DNA of 50,246 nucleotides from a bacterium (lineage in GTDB: Bacteria > Bacillota > Clostridia > Oscillospirales > Oscillospiraceae): positions 1 to 50,246 of the forward strand of contig SFVI01000011.1 of the NCBI GenBank assembly GCA_004560305.1, read 5' to 3'. A program made the position numbers and the translations under genes. Numbering within the stretch: position 1 is the first letter of the stretch; every line of letters begins with the position of its first letter. Below are positions 7,893 through 15,530 of the stretch, in pieces. The notes below the pieces were generated by a model. It had not been told where the DNA came from. It saw only the letters and a program-made list of their open reading frames with translations, and did no database searches.

Positions 7893-8161
7893 TGGCGCAC
7901 CCACTTGCGGGTGCGTCGGAGACAGTCAAAAAAGCTGGTTACACAAAAAGGCTCCCTTGTGTAAAGGGAGCCGTCAGCGAAGCTGACTGAGGGATTGTTT
8001 TATGAAATATTCCGGATTTTCGGCTGCGTCTTGCAAATCAGGGACGTTTCTTTTACAACCCCTCCGTCAAAAATCAAAGATTTTTGCCACCTCCCCTTAC
8101 ACAGGGGAGGCTTTGGCTGGTTCTTTGACAGACTGTGGCGCACCCGCTTGCGGGTGCGTCG
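7893..8161. repeat. 26-nt direct repeats flanking the long repeat element, copy 1
   Basis: The 26 nt at 7893-7918 recur at 8136-8161 with one mismatch. Each contains a hairpin (GCGCACCC...GGGTGCG). They bracket the ~215-bp element exactly on its right side and within 2 nt on its left. They look like a duplicated target, or two copies of a small hairpin. Confidence 0.75.
7921..8135. repeat. ~215-bp double-hairpin repeat element, copy 1
   Basis: This segment is nearly identical, in inverted orientation, to 49890-50105. Each half has the same plan: a CTCCC-TTGTGTAA-GGGAG hairpin, a second short hairpin (GTCAGC-GAA-GCTGAC in one half, CAAAAATC-AAA-GATTTTTG in the other), then (T/G)GAGGG(A/G)TTGT. 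The halves face each other, so the whole is an imperfect palindrome resembling a BIME or MITE. The small frames inside are not believable proteins. It occupies most of the 364 bp between the hydrolase and glyoxalase genes. Confidence 0.88.
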
Positions 8162-8166
8162 AAAGC

Positions 8167-8532
8167 CTATTTCTGCGGGATGATCTCAAGCCAGTAACCG
8201 TCCGGATCTTCAATGAAGTAGATACCCATGGCCGGGTTTTCAAAGCAGATGCAGCCCAGGGCCTCATGCCTGGCGTGGGCAGCCGCCATGTCCGCCACGG
8301 TAAAGGCCAGGTGAAATTCATCCTCGCCCAGATCATAAGGGGCTTCCCGGTCTCTCAGCCAGGTCAGCTCCAGGGTGAAATCGCTCTCGCCGTCTCCCAG
8401 GTATACCAGCTTGAAGCTGCCGTCAGCAGCTGTCTTTTCCCGCACCGGCTTCAGCCCCAGGGCCTGGTCGTAGAAGGCCAGACTCCGTTCCAGGTCCAGC
8501 ACGTTGAAATTGAAATGATTAAATCGAAACAT
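8167..8532 (-). CDS. Glyoxalase/bleomycin-resistance (VOC) family protein, lactoylglutathione lyase-like
   Basis: This is a single 121-residue VOC protein with two beta-alpha-beta-beta-beta modules. Candidate metal ligands are His near NHFNFNVLDL, Glu in LELTWL, His in EFHLAF and Glu in YWLEIIP, the H-E-H-E pattern of glyoxalase I. The AFYDQALGLK segment is also typical. It probably acts on methylglyoxal-thiol adducts, although VOC proteins have many substrates and this organism may not make glutathione. AAAGGAG precedes the ATG. The gene is alone, with a repeat element beyond its 3' end. Confidence 0.82.
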   Translation of the reverse strand: MFRFNHFNFNVLDLERSLAFYDQALGLKPVREKTAADGSFKLVYLGDGESDFTLELTWLRDREAPYDLGEDEFHLAFTVADMAAAHARHEALGCICFENPAMGIYFIEDPDGYWLEIIPQK

Positions 8533-8666
8533 ACAGGCGCTCCTTTCTCATGTCCCTTTCAATTTACCATCCGTCCGGCAGCTTGTCAACCGGCAGGGAA
8601 GCCTTGCAAAAGGCGGCCATTGGTTTTATAATAATTGGCAATTCATAAAACACGGAGGCAAAACCC

Positions 8667-10037
8667 ATGGAAAAGCTGAATGTCTGCCTTGTGAACGATT
8701 CCTTCCCCCCGGAGATCGACGGGGTGGCCAATGCCGTGACCAATTACGCCGCCATCATCAACGGCGAGCTGGGCGCGGCCACGGTGGTGACGCCCTCCAA
8801 CCCGGAGGCCGATGATGCCGCCTTTCCCTTCCCGGTCTGCCGCTATCCCAGCCTGGATACCACCAAGCTGGTGGGCTACCGGGCGGGCCTGCCCTTCTCC
8901 CCGGAGATCCAGAACACCTTGGAGGATGACGGCTTTGATATTATCCACAGCCACTGTCCCATCAGCTCCACGCTGTTGGCCCGGCTGCTGCGGGAGAGGA
9001 TCGATGTGCCCCTGGTGATGACCTACCACACCAAGTTCGACATCGACATTGCCAACGCCATCCGCAGCCGTATCCTGCAGGAGGAGGCCAAGCGCCTGCT
9101 GGTGCAGAATATTGCCGCCTGCGACGAGGTATGGACCGTCAGCCGGGGCGCCGGGGAAAACCTGCGTTCCCTGGGCTATGAAGGGGACTATATCGTCATG
9201 CCCAACGGGGTGGATTTCCCCCGGGGTCGGGTGGAGGACAGTCTGATCGCCCAGGTGACGGCGGACTATGACCTGCCGGCGGCGCTGCCGCTGTTCCTGT
9301 TTGTGGGGCGCATGATGTGGTACAAGGGCATCCGCATCATCCTGGACGCACTGGCGGAGCTGAAAGACAGCGGAACGGATTTCCGCATGGTCTTTGTGGG
9401 CGGCGGAGGCGACCGGGAGGAGATCATTGCCTACTGCCAGGACCTGGGCCTGACGGACAAGGTGTTTTTCTTCCCTGCCATCCATGACCGGAACCTGATC
9501 CGGGCCTGGTACTGCCGGGCGGATCTGTTCCTTTTCCCCTCCACCTTTGACACCAACGGCCTGGTGGTGCGGGAGGCGGCGGCCTGCGGCCTGGCCAGCG
9601 TGCTCATTGCCGGCAGCTGCGCCGCTGAGGGCGTGACTGACGGCGTCAGCGGTTTTCTCATAGAGGAGAACAGCGCCGCCATGGCGGCGAAGCTGCGGCA
9701 GCTGTGCAGTCATCGGGAGACCATGAAGCAGGTGGGCTGTCAGGCCCAGCAGCAGCTCTATATCTCCTGGGAGGAGGCGGTGGGCCGGGCCTATCAGCGC
9801 TACGGCGCCGTGATCGACAATTACCGCCGGGGTCTTTACCCGGAGCATGAGCGTCTCAGCGACGAGTTCATCCGGGCCATGGCCACCAGCATGGAGCTGT
9901 GGGACCATCACCGGGACCGGCAGCAGGCCCGACTCCGGGAGCTGCGCCGGGAATACCGGGAGCTGAAGGAGGAAATGATCCACTCCCGCCAGCGCATCAA
10001 AGAAAGCATCGCCCAGCATCTGGACCGCTTCCTGTAA
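8667..10037 (+). CDS. GT4-family glycosyltransferase with C-terminal coiled coil
   Basis: The N-terminal Rossmann half starts NDSFPPEIDGVANAV, typical of GT4 enzymes that glycosylate lipids or polymers. HSHCPISS and TYHTKFD follow, and the C-terminal half has LFVGRMMWYKGI (nucleotide loop) and FDTNGLVVREAAACG, with the catalytic Glu near residue 310. Beyond ~residue 385 an Arg/Glu-rich segment (HRDRQQARLRELRREYRELK) predicts a coiled coil, probably for dimer or membrane contact. Of the known GT4 branches the closest is that making diacylglycerol glycolipids. It is a single gene with GGAGG upstream and a terminator downstream. Confidence 0.85.
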   Translation: MEKLNVCLVNDSFPPEIDGVANAVTNYAAIINGELGAATVVTPSNPEADDAAFPFPVCRYPSLDTTKLVGYRAGLPFSPEIQNTLEDDGFDIIHSHCPISSTLLARLLRERIDVPLVMTYHTKFDIDIANAIRSRILQEEAKRLLVQNIAACDEVWTVSRGAGENLRSLGYEGDYIVMPNGVDFPRGRVEDSLIAQVTADYDLPAALPLFLFVGRMMWYKGIRIILDALAELKDSGTDFRMVFVGGGGDREEIIAYCQDLGLTDKVFFFPAIHDRNLIRAWYCRADLFLFPSTFDTNGLVVREAAACGLASVLIAGSCAAEGVTDGVSGFLIEENSAAMAAKLRQLCSHRETMKQVGCQAQQQLYISWEEAVGRAYQRYGAVIDNYRRGLYPEHERLSDEFIRAMATSMELWDHHRDRQQARLRELRREYRELKEEMIHSRQRIKESIAQHLDRFL

Positions 10038-10046
10038 ACAGCTCTA

Positions 10047-10112
10047 AACAACCCCTTTTGGCACAAATCCCCGCCTTGCGGCGAGGCTTCTTAGCCGGAC
10101 GGGGTTGTTTTT
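10047..10112 (+). terminator. Branched terminator after the glycosyltransferase
   Basis: AACAACCCC (10047-10055) pairs with GGGGTTGTT (10101-10109), a T run follows, and an inner CCGCC-TTGC-GGCG hairpin is enclosed. Confidence 0.7.
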
Positions 10113-10117
10113 CGCTT

Positions 10118-10152
10118 CCAAACCGAACCCGCTTCGCTGGGCTTCGGTTTGG
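10118..10152 (-). repeat. 35-nt hairpin repeat, copy B (inverted to copy A)
   Basis: The reverse complement begins CCAAACCGAAGCCCAGCG and matches 2445-2479 with four differences, two of which form a compensatory C-G pair. Here A10-T26 also pair, which they do not in copy A. It follows a terminator, as copy A does. Confidence 0.75.
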
Positions 10153-10202
10153 TTTTGGGCGTAGACCTGAAAATGTCGGCTTCTATTATGTTTCGATGTT
10201 AC

Positions 10203-10239
10203 AAAAAGAGGCACGCCTGAGAAACAAGGCGTGCCTCTT
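10203..10239 (-). terminator. Terminator of spoIIID
   Basis: On the minus strand AAGAGGCACGCC / GGCGTGCCTCTT with a 10-nt loop, followed by five T. Confidence 0.85.
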
Positions 10240-10242
10240 GGC

Positions 10243-10491
10243 TTATTCCCCTTTGTATTTCCGGCGTGTCGCCAGTCCTCCCCGGATGTGGCGTTCCGCC
10301 TTATTGATATCCAGGAGCTGCCGCACCTGCTTGTATAGGGCCGGGTCAAGCCGGGGCAGGCGCTCTGTCAGGTCTTTATGTACGGTGGATTTGGATATGC
10401 CGAACTGCGTGGCGGCGGAGCGGACGGTCGCCCGGTTTTCGATGATGTATACGGCCAGGTCGCAGGCCCGTTCTTCAATATTTGTATACAA
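10243..10491 (-). CDS. spoIIID: Sporulation transcription factor SpoIIID
   Basis: SpoIIID is a small DNA-binding protein that controls mother-cell genes during endospore formation. The helix-turn-helix TVRSAATQFGISKSTVHKDLTERLP is nearly identical to the Bacillus protein, and the C-terminal HIRGGLATRRKYK matches its basic tail. The frame is open for 50 codons upstream, but the similarity starts at YTNIEERA. TTG at 10491 has GGGGAG 8 nt upstream and gives 82 residues, within the normal 80-95; GTG at 10497 is the alternative. The single gene has its own terminator. Its presence argues that this lineage forms spores, or recently did. Confidence 0.9.
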   Translation of the reverse strand: MYTNIEERACDLAVYIIENRATVRSAATQFGISKSTVHKDLTERLPRLDPALYKQVRQLLDINKAERHIRGGLATRRKYKGE

Positions 10492-10725
10492 ATACACCAC
10501 TCCCCATTCTCTCGTGTTCAATGTATATGAGTGGGAAGCGGGGGATATGTTCCGGCCCGGGGGCGCCGGCAAAGATGAAGCAAATATGAATTCCGTTATT
10601 TTTATGGTTAATTTTCTTCTTAGAATTTGCCTGTAAGATAGGGCCATAAAACAAGAGGGGCATTCAAAATAAGAAAGCCGGACACAATACGGTCAGCCCC
10701 CAACTAAAAAAGAAAGGAATTAAAA

Positions 10726-10977
10726 ATGATGAATAAGAATTATACCTTTGCCCTCACCGCCGCCCTGAACGAGACCGGACTGCAGCCCAAGGACATCAGT
10801 GATGTGAACATCCAGAAGCAGGGGGAGCTGTTCTATATCAGCTTCCGCACCGACTGGCAGCAGTACGAGTGCTATGTGGACGCAGCAAGCTTCCAGGTCC
10901 TGGGCCTGAACTTCATGCCCTTCACCGAGGAATGGCGCGGCAGCCTGGAATACATGGTGGCCTCCACCGTGGCCTGA
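10726..10977 (+). CDS. Small PepSY-like protein, function unknown
   Basis: The 83-residue protein has no signal peptide or membrane helix. A helix-like start (ALTAALNETGL) followed by ISDVNIQKQGELFYISFRT and YECYVDAASFQVLGLNF has the strand pattern of a single PepSY repeat, in which the DAxxxxVL turn is typical. That assignment rests on pattern alone. AAAGGA 8 nt upstream supports the first of two adjacent ATGs. It is transcribed alone, ending at the terminator array from 10996, and is convergent with a DUF1836 gene. Confidence 0.6.
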   Translation: MMNKNYTFALTAALNETGLQPKDISDVNIQKQGELFYISFRTDWQQYECYVDAASFQVLGLNFMPFTEEWRGSLEYMVASTVA

Positions 10978-10995
10978 GCAACTTCTCAAATAATG

Positions 10996-11157
10996 AAAAA
11001 GCACCCCTGTTGGGGTGCTTTTTCATTTCAGCTTGTCAAATAAGTCCCTGTTGGACTTTTTTGACCGCTTCAACCGCCGAGCATTTTGATTTTATCAAAA
11101 TGCTGCTTCGCTCGAAAAGCCTTGATAAAGCACCCCTGTTGGGGTGCTTTTTCATTT
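10996..11157. repeat. Terminator array with a 31-nt exact direct repeat
   Basis: AAAGCACCCC-TGTT-GGGGTGCTTT with its TTCATTT tail occurs exactly twice (10998-11028 and 11127-11157), 129 nt apart. The 98-nt insert has a third terminator with the same CTGTT loop (AAGTCC-CTGTT-GGACTTTTTT, 11042-11060) and a 10-bp GCATTTTGAT / ATCAAAATGC hairpin. The copies end the convergent genes on either side. Confidence 0.88.
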
Positions 11158-11674
11158 ACTCCGGCACATCAGCGTTTAACTGGAAAAACTTCTCCAGGTA
11201 AATTTTATGGCTGAAGGCAATGATGGTGGAGCGGAGCATCATCTTTTCGTCGGTACGGGTGACGCCTATATCGTCAGGACTGCTCTTCAGCCCAAAGACG
11301 AAGGCCAGGATGTTCTCCAGCTCATCGCAGAAATAGTCATAGGCCTGCTCCAGACTGTAGGTCCGTTCCTGCACGCGGATGAAGCGCTCCAGACTGTCCA
11401 GACTCAGCACATTTTTAGCCACCGCAATGAAGAAAAGGTAGGCGATCTGCTCCCGGCCGTATTGCTTTTTCACCGGGTTTGCGATCAGCTTTCTTTTCAC
11501 ATAGTTGGCGATCATGGAATTGGTGAGGCAGTTTTCCTCCAGCGGGTCCAGGTACTGGGATATATATTTGGTGGTCTGCTCCAGATACAGCCCCACGGTG
11601 GGGATCTCCTGATAGCGGGGCAGGCGGAAGCGGCGCACAGCAGCGGCCAGCAGCTCCTTCTTTTCCTGTGTCAT
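11156..11674 (-). CDS. DUF1836 family protein
   Basis: The 172-residue protein matches DUF1836: LPRYQEIPTVGLYLEQTTKYI, LTNSMIANYVKRKLIANPVKK and YGREQIAYLFFIAVAKNVLSL form its helical core, which resembles a winged or MerR-like DNA-binding fold in some predictions. The function is unknown; relatives are common in Firmicutes and often sit beside metabolic genes. GGGAGAG precedes the ATG. It stands alone here, and its stop touches the terminator array. A second member lies at 38818-39342. Confidence 0.85.
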   Translation of the reverse strand: MTQEKKELLAAAVRRFRLPRYQEIPTVGLYLEQTTKYISQYLDPLEENCLTNSMIANYVKRKLIANPVKKQYGREQIAYLFFIAVAKNVLSLDSLERFIRVQERTYSLEQAYDYFCDELENILAFVFGLKSSPDDIGVTRTDEKMMLRSTIIAFSHKIYLEKFFQLNADVPE

Positions 11675-11757
11675 CCGAGTCTCTCCCTTCCCGGGTATTA
11701 TAGGACAAAAGAACGCACTTTGTCAACGGCTGCGAAAAAGCTTGTAACAGAGGTAGC

Positions 11758-11786
11758 TTGACATTATATCGGTAGTCTGATATTAT
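11758..11786 (+). promoter_or_regulatory. Consensus promoter of the DegV gene
   Basis: TTGACA, 17 nt, TATTAT. A 15-nt palindrome GGTTTTTGAAAAACC (11793-11807) lies where transcription would begin and may be an operator. Confidence 0.8.
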
Positions 11787-11841
11787 ATGAAAGGTTTTTG
11801 AAAAACCGATAATAAAGATACAGAAAATTTGAGGTAAAGCC

Positions 11842-12678
11842 ATGCGTTATAAAATTGTTGCCGACTCTTCCTCCAATCTGCAGGGGCTGGAAGGGGTGGC
11901 GTATGCCAGCGTCCCCCTGAAGATCGTCACGGCAGAGAAGGAGTATGTGGATGACGCCGGCCTGGACACGGTCCGCATGCTGAAGGAGCTGGCCGCTTAC
12001 AAGGGCCGCTCCGGCACTGCCTGCCCCAGTGTGGGGGAGTGGCTGGAGGCCTTCGGCCAGGCGGAGAATGTTTTTGCCGTGACCATCACCAGCAGCCTCT
12101 CCGGCTGCTACAATTCCTGCGTCCAGGCCAAGGCGGAGTATGAACAGATGCCGGGCCGCCGGGTCTGCTGCCTGGACACCCTGTCCACCGGGCCGGAGAT
12201 GGTGCTGATCATTGAAAAGCTCCGGGAGCTGATCAGCGCCGGGCTGGATTTCGACCAGATCCAGGGCCGTGTCCGGGAATATATGAAGCACACCCATCTG
12301 GTCTTCATGCTGGAGAGCGTGGACAACCTGGCCAAGAACGGCCGGATCAGCCCCCTGATCGCCCGGGCCGTGGGGGTGTTGGGCATTCGCATCGTGGGCA
12401 AGGCCAGCGACGAGGGCACCCTGCAGCAGCTGCATAAATGCCGGGGTGAGAAGCGGGGTCTGGAAGCCATGCTGCGGGAGATGGAGGCCCATGGCTATCA
12501 GGGGGGCCGCGTCTCCATCAGCCACGGCTGCAACGAGCCGGCGGCCCTGGCACTGGGGGAGCGGATTAAGGCCCGCTATCCCCAGGCGGAGATTTCCATC
12601 CTGCCCTTTGCGGGGCTCTGTTCCTTCTATGGGGAGAAGGGCGCCGTCATGGCCGGCTTTGAGGACGCCGGGATCTGA
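11842..12678 (+). CDS. DegV family fatty-acid-binding protein (FakB-like)
   Basis: DegV proteins bind a fatty acid and, as FakB, present it to the FakA kinase for phospholipid synthesis. The family signatures are IVADSSSNL at the start, GTACPSVGEWLEAF, TITSSLSGCYNSC and DTLSTGPEM. The length of 278 residues is standard. GAGGT lies 7 nt upstream of the ATG. No fakA gene is in the window; genomes often have several unlinked DegV genes. It is monocistronic between a consensus promoter and a strong terminator. Confidence 0.9.
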   Translation: MRYKIVADSSSNLQGLEGVAYASVPLKIVTAEKEYVDDAGLDTVRMLKELAAYKGRSGTACPSVGEWLEAFGQAENVFAVTITSSLSGCYNSCVQAKAEYEQMPGRRVCCLDTLSTGPEMVLIIEKLRELISAGLDFDQIQGRVREYMKHTHLVFMLESVDNLAKNGRISPLIARAVGVLGIRIVGKASDEGTLQQLHKCRGEKRGLEAMLREMEAHGYQGGRVSISHGCNEPAALALGERIKARYPQAEISILPFAGLCSFYGEKGAVMAGFEDAGI

Positions 12679-12687
12679 ACAGAAAAC

Positions 12688-12728
12688 AAAACAGCCAAAG
12701 AGCCGGCGCCGGTTCTTTGGCTGTTTTT
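12688..12728 (+). terminator. Terminator between convergent DegV and AI-2E-type genes
   Basis: AAAACAGCCAAAGA pairs with TCTTTGGCTGTTTT over a GC-rich inner loop and works in both directions. Confidence 0.88.
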
Positions 12729-12736
12729 GACTTTGC

Positions 12737-13882
12737 TCAGATTTCGGTCATGCCCTGGGTGCGGCCCTTGACAAATTCCTTGCCCAGCGTATAGATCACC
12801 GCGCAGGTGGGCACGCCCAGCAGCATCCCCAGGATGCCGAAGGCGCCGCCGCCGATGGTAACAGCGGCCAGCACCCAGATCCCCGGCAGGCCCACCGACT
12901 TGCCTACTACCTTGGGATAGATCAGGTTATTCTCCAGCTGCTGCAGGATCACCAGGAACACGATGAACCACAGGGCCTTCATGGGGCTGACGAAAATAAT
13001 GAGGAAGGCGCCGATGGCCGCGCCCACCCAGGCCCCGAAGATGGGGATCAGGGCCGTGAAGCCGATGACTACGGAGATCACCGGGGCGTAGGGGAAGCGG
13101 AAGATCAGCATACCCAGGCAGCAGAGACAGCCCAGGATCACCGCCTCGGTCATCTGGCCGGTGACATAGTTGGTGAAGCTCCTGTTCACCAGTGAAACCA
13201 CAGAAAGCAAACGGTCGGCATGCTGCGGCTTCATGACGGCCCGGATGGCCCGGCGGCAGTTGCGGCCGTGCTGTTCCTTCTGACCCAGCACATAGAAGGA
13301 CACGATCAGGGCCATGATGGTATTAAAGAGCACCTTGAAAATGGACAGGGTAATGTTGATGGTCTTGTTGGCCATGGTGCCGGCATACCTGGTGATAACA
13401 TCCGTGGCGGTGGTGATGATCTTCTCCGTGTCCAGGTTCAGCTCCGGCAGATAGGCACCGAAATGGGCAAGAAAGGCGGAAAGCTCCTCCCACCACAGCT
13501 CCATCTTTTCCACCGATTGGGGCACCATGGCGGAAATACTCAGGATCGTTTCCCGCAGCTGGGGGATCAGCACCAGGAACACCGCCGCCACCACGCCGAA
13601 CAGCACCACCAGGCTCAGCAGCAGACACACCGGCCGCCGCAGCCGCTGTTTCAGGGGACTCTTGCTCCTGCGCCACAGATGATTCCACAGCCTTTCCAGG
13701 GGGCGAAGAAGGACATTGAGCACAAAGGCAAAGCAGAAGCCCAGCAGGAAAGGGGATACCAACCCCAGAACCCGGTCAAGAATGCCACCTACCTGGGCGG
13801 GATTGTTGATCCCCCAGGCCAGCACCAGGGCGAAGGTGATCAGCAGCATCAACCACCGGACATTTTTTCGGTTCAGCTCCAA
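12737..13882 (-). CDS. AI-2E family transporter (PerM/TqsA-like membrane protein)
   Basis: About eight membrane helices are seen, with the family hallmarks LIPQLRETILSI, TNYVTGQMTEAVILG, GFTALIPIFGAWVGAAIGA and the C-terminal LGVPTCAVIYTLGKEF. Members export or exchange small molecules or ions; despite the name few transport AI-2. Upstream of the frame AGGAG is followed by TTG, TTG, CCT, TTG. The third TTG (13882) is at the best distance (9 nt), so all plausible starts are TTG. The length of ~381 residues is normal. It is monocistronic. Confidence 0.85.
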   Translation of the reverse strand: MELNRKNVRWLMLLITFALVLAWGINNPAQVGGILDRVLGLVSPFLLGFCFAFVLNVLLRPLERLWNHLWRRSKSPLKQRLRRPVCLLLSLVVLFGVVAAVFLVLIPQLRETILSISAMVPQSVEKMELWWEELSAFLAHFGAYLPELNLDTEKIITTATDVITRYAGTMANKTINITLSIFKVLFNTIMALIVSFYVLGQKEQHGRNCRRAIRAVMKPQHADRLLSVVSLVNRSFTNYVTGQMTEAVILGCLCCLGMLIFRFPYAPVISVVIGFTALIPIFGAWVGAAIGAFLIIFVSPMKALWFIVFLVILQQLENNLIYPKVVGKSVGLPGIWVLAAVTIGGGAFGILGMLLGVPTCAVIYTLGKEFVKGRTQGMTEI

Positions 13883-13891
13883 AGGCAACAA

Positions 13892-14205
13892 CTCCTAAAA
13901 AGAATGTAATCAGTATACCATAGAAAAACGGGAAGAAACAGAGAAGATCTCAACAAAGTTTTACCATACTATGAATTTTTAACAAGACGGCAGGAGTGGA
14001 CTGGTCGTGTATTTTCGATATTTTGACAAAGGCCCGGGAGTTGTATAAATAGCTGAATAAGTCCATCCATTTGGGCCATAGTATATCAAAAGTGACATAG
14101 CGGTGCCAATTCGACAAAAGCATTGCCAGGCACAACAGAAGAGAGAGCGAAAAACTGTTCAAACCTACAAAAAAACGAAACCGGGGAAAAAATACAAAAA
14201 ATACA
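13892..14205. other. AT-rich intergenic region, no gene seen
   Basis: The stretch is richer in A and T than its surroundings. A 70-codon frame on the minus strand (13950-14162) has no ribosome site or family. I see no tRNA, repeat or strong hairpin. It probably holds upstream control sequence for the promoter at 14206. Confidence 0.5.
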
Positions 14206-14234
14206 TTGACATAGGCGTCGAGGCTTGCTAAAAT
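14206..14234 (+). promoter_or_regulatory. Promoter of the flavin/Rnf-1 operon, with a ~160-nt leader
   Basis: TTGACA, 17 nt, TAAAAT. The leader to the first ATG (14398) contains CCGC-AAGA-GCGG and ATACAG-TAAAG-CTGTAT hairpins and a GC-rich block. I could not match it to a known riboswitch. Confidence 0.75.
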
Positions 14235-14397
14235 ACACTCACGGGTAAGGTTATTTATTTAACATTTTCCCGCGCACCGCAAGAGCGGGGCGGCGGCCCG
14301 GTGCCGGTTCCTGCAGGCAAGGGGCGGCCGTCAAGTCTCCGGTAATACAGTAAAGCTGTATGTAGAAGAAAATGATGAAATGAGAAAGGGAAGAACT

Positions 14398-15483
14398 ATG
14401 AAAAAGACTATCAGCATGATTCTGCTTCTGTGCATGGTTTTCGCTCTGGCAGCTTGCGGCGGCTCTCAGGCCCCCGCAGCCACTGAGGCCCCCGCTGCTG
14501 AGGCTCCCGCTGCTGAGGCCCCCGCTGCTGAGGCTCCCGCAGCCGAAGCTCCTGCCGCCGAGGCCGAGTACACCCTGGGTATGGGCGTTGTCACCAGCTT
14601 CGACAGCTGCGACACCGGCAAGGCCCAGATCGACAACACTGTGGCCGCCATCGTTACCGACGCTGAGGGCAAGATCGTCCTCTGCCGTATCGACTGCCCC
14701 CAGAACAAGATGGATGTGACCGACGGCAACGTCACCACCGGCAACGAGTACCCCACCAAGATGGAGAAGGGCGACGCTTACGGCATGGTCCAGTTCGGCA
14801 ACGCCATTGCTGAGTGGGACGCTCAGACCAAGGCCTTTGAGGAGTTCGTCGTTGGCAAGACCGTGGCAGAGGTCGTGGGTCTGGAGACCCAGGAGCACAA
14901 CGGCCACAATGTCGCCGTTGACGAGACCCTGTACGCCGGCTGCACCATGGACATCACCGCTTTCCAGGCCGCCGTTGAGAAGGCCGGCAATGACCCCTGG
15001 GCCGTCACCTTCACCACCGCTGACGCCTTCACCCTGGGCGTGGCTGCCATCACCACCGATGCTGACTCCACCGTTCCCACCGCTGAGGAAGACGGCGTTG
15101 TGAAGATGTACACCGAGTTCGGCGCTGCTGTCGTTGGCGCAGACGGCAAGATCCTTGCCGCTCTGAACGACGCCATCCAGCCCAACATCACCGTGAACAC
15201 TGCCGGTGAGATCGTTGAGACCGCTTTCGGCGGCACCAAGCGTGAGCTGGGCGATGACTACAACATGGTCAAGTTCGGCAACGCCATCGCTGAGTGGGAC
15301 GCTCAGTCCGCCGCCTTCTCCGCCTACACCGTGGGCAAGACCGCTGACGAGGTCGCCGGTCTGGAGACCAAGGAGAACAACGGCCACCAGGTCACCGTTG
15401 ACGAGACCCTGTTCGCCTCCTGCACCATGCAGATCACCGGCATGCAGGCTGTCATCGCCCAGGCTGCCAACTACGCCCGCTAA
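14398..15483 (+). CDS. Lipoprotein with two tandem FMN-bind-like domains
   Basis: The 361-residue protein has lipobox FALAAC (Cys20), then an (APAAE)n tether to about residue 56. Two homologous ~145-residue domains follow (57-196 and 210-355), each with the identical decapeptide GNAIAEWDAQ and GKT.(A/D)EV. Each ends in DETL(Y/F)A(G/S)CTM.IT, which lines up with the D..(S)GATxT site that ApbE flavinylates in FMN-bind domains, but with Cys for Ala. I infer a membrane-anchored flavin carrier like PplA; whether Thr183 and Thr343 carry FMN is untested. It is first in the operon, followed by the flavin transferase. An in-frame ATG 18 bp upstream is less likely, since GGGAAG fits the chosen start. 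Confidence 0.75.
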   Translation: MKKTISMILLLCMVFALAACGGSQAPAATEAPAAEAPAAEAPAAEAPAAEAPAAEAEYTLGMGVVTSFDSCDTGKAQIDNTVAAIVTDAEGKIVLCRIDCPQNKMDVTDGNVTTGNEYPTKMEKGDAYGMVQFGNAIAEWDAQTKAFEEFVVGKTVAEVVGLETQEHNGHNVAVDETLYAGCTMDITAFQAAVEKAGNDPWAVTFTTADAFTLGVAAITTDADSTVPTAEEDGVVKMYTEFGAAVVGADGKILAALNDAIQPNITVNTAGEIVETAFGGTKRELGDDYNMVKFGNAIAEWDAQSAAFSAYTVGKTADEVAGLETKENNGHQVTVDETLFASCTMQITGMQAVIAQAANYAR

Positions 15484-15530
15484 AACTTAGCGCAACAGAA
15501 AAAGAAATATGAGCTGATACACTATAGGAG

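Noticed and set aside
7995..8183. Small frames inside the long repeat that encode related peptides in both copies
   Set aside because: The likeness follows from the DNA repeat itself; there is no ribosome site, the peptides have no family, and the hairpins explain the conservation.
10996..11157. CRISPR-like array
   Set aside because: There are only two exact repeats, each a terminator hairpin, and no further repeats or cas genes.
13950..14162. 70-codon minus-strand frame in the AT-rich gap before the flavin operon
   Set aside because: It has no ribosome site, odd composition and no recognisable domain.
14235..14397. Possible riboswitch in the leader of the flavin/Rnf-1 operon
   Set aside because: I compared it by eye with FMN, cyclic-di-GMP, fluoride and molybdenum-cofactor consensus blocks and found no convincing match; small hairpins alone do not make a riboswitch.
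14251..15387. Long minus-strand frame opposite the flavin lipoprotein
   Set aside because: It is a Gly/Ala/His-rich translation caused by GC-rich third positions of the real gene, as with many other long antisense frames in the window.
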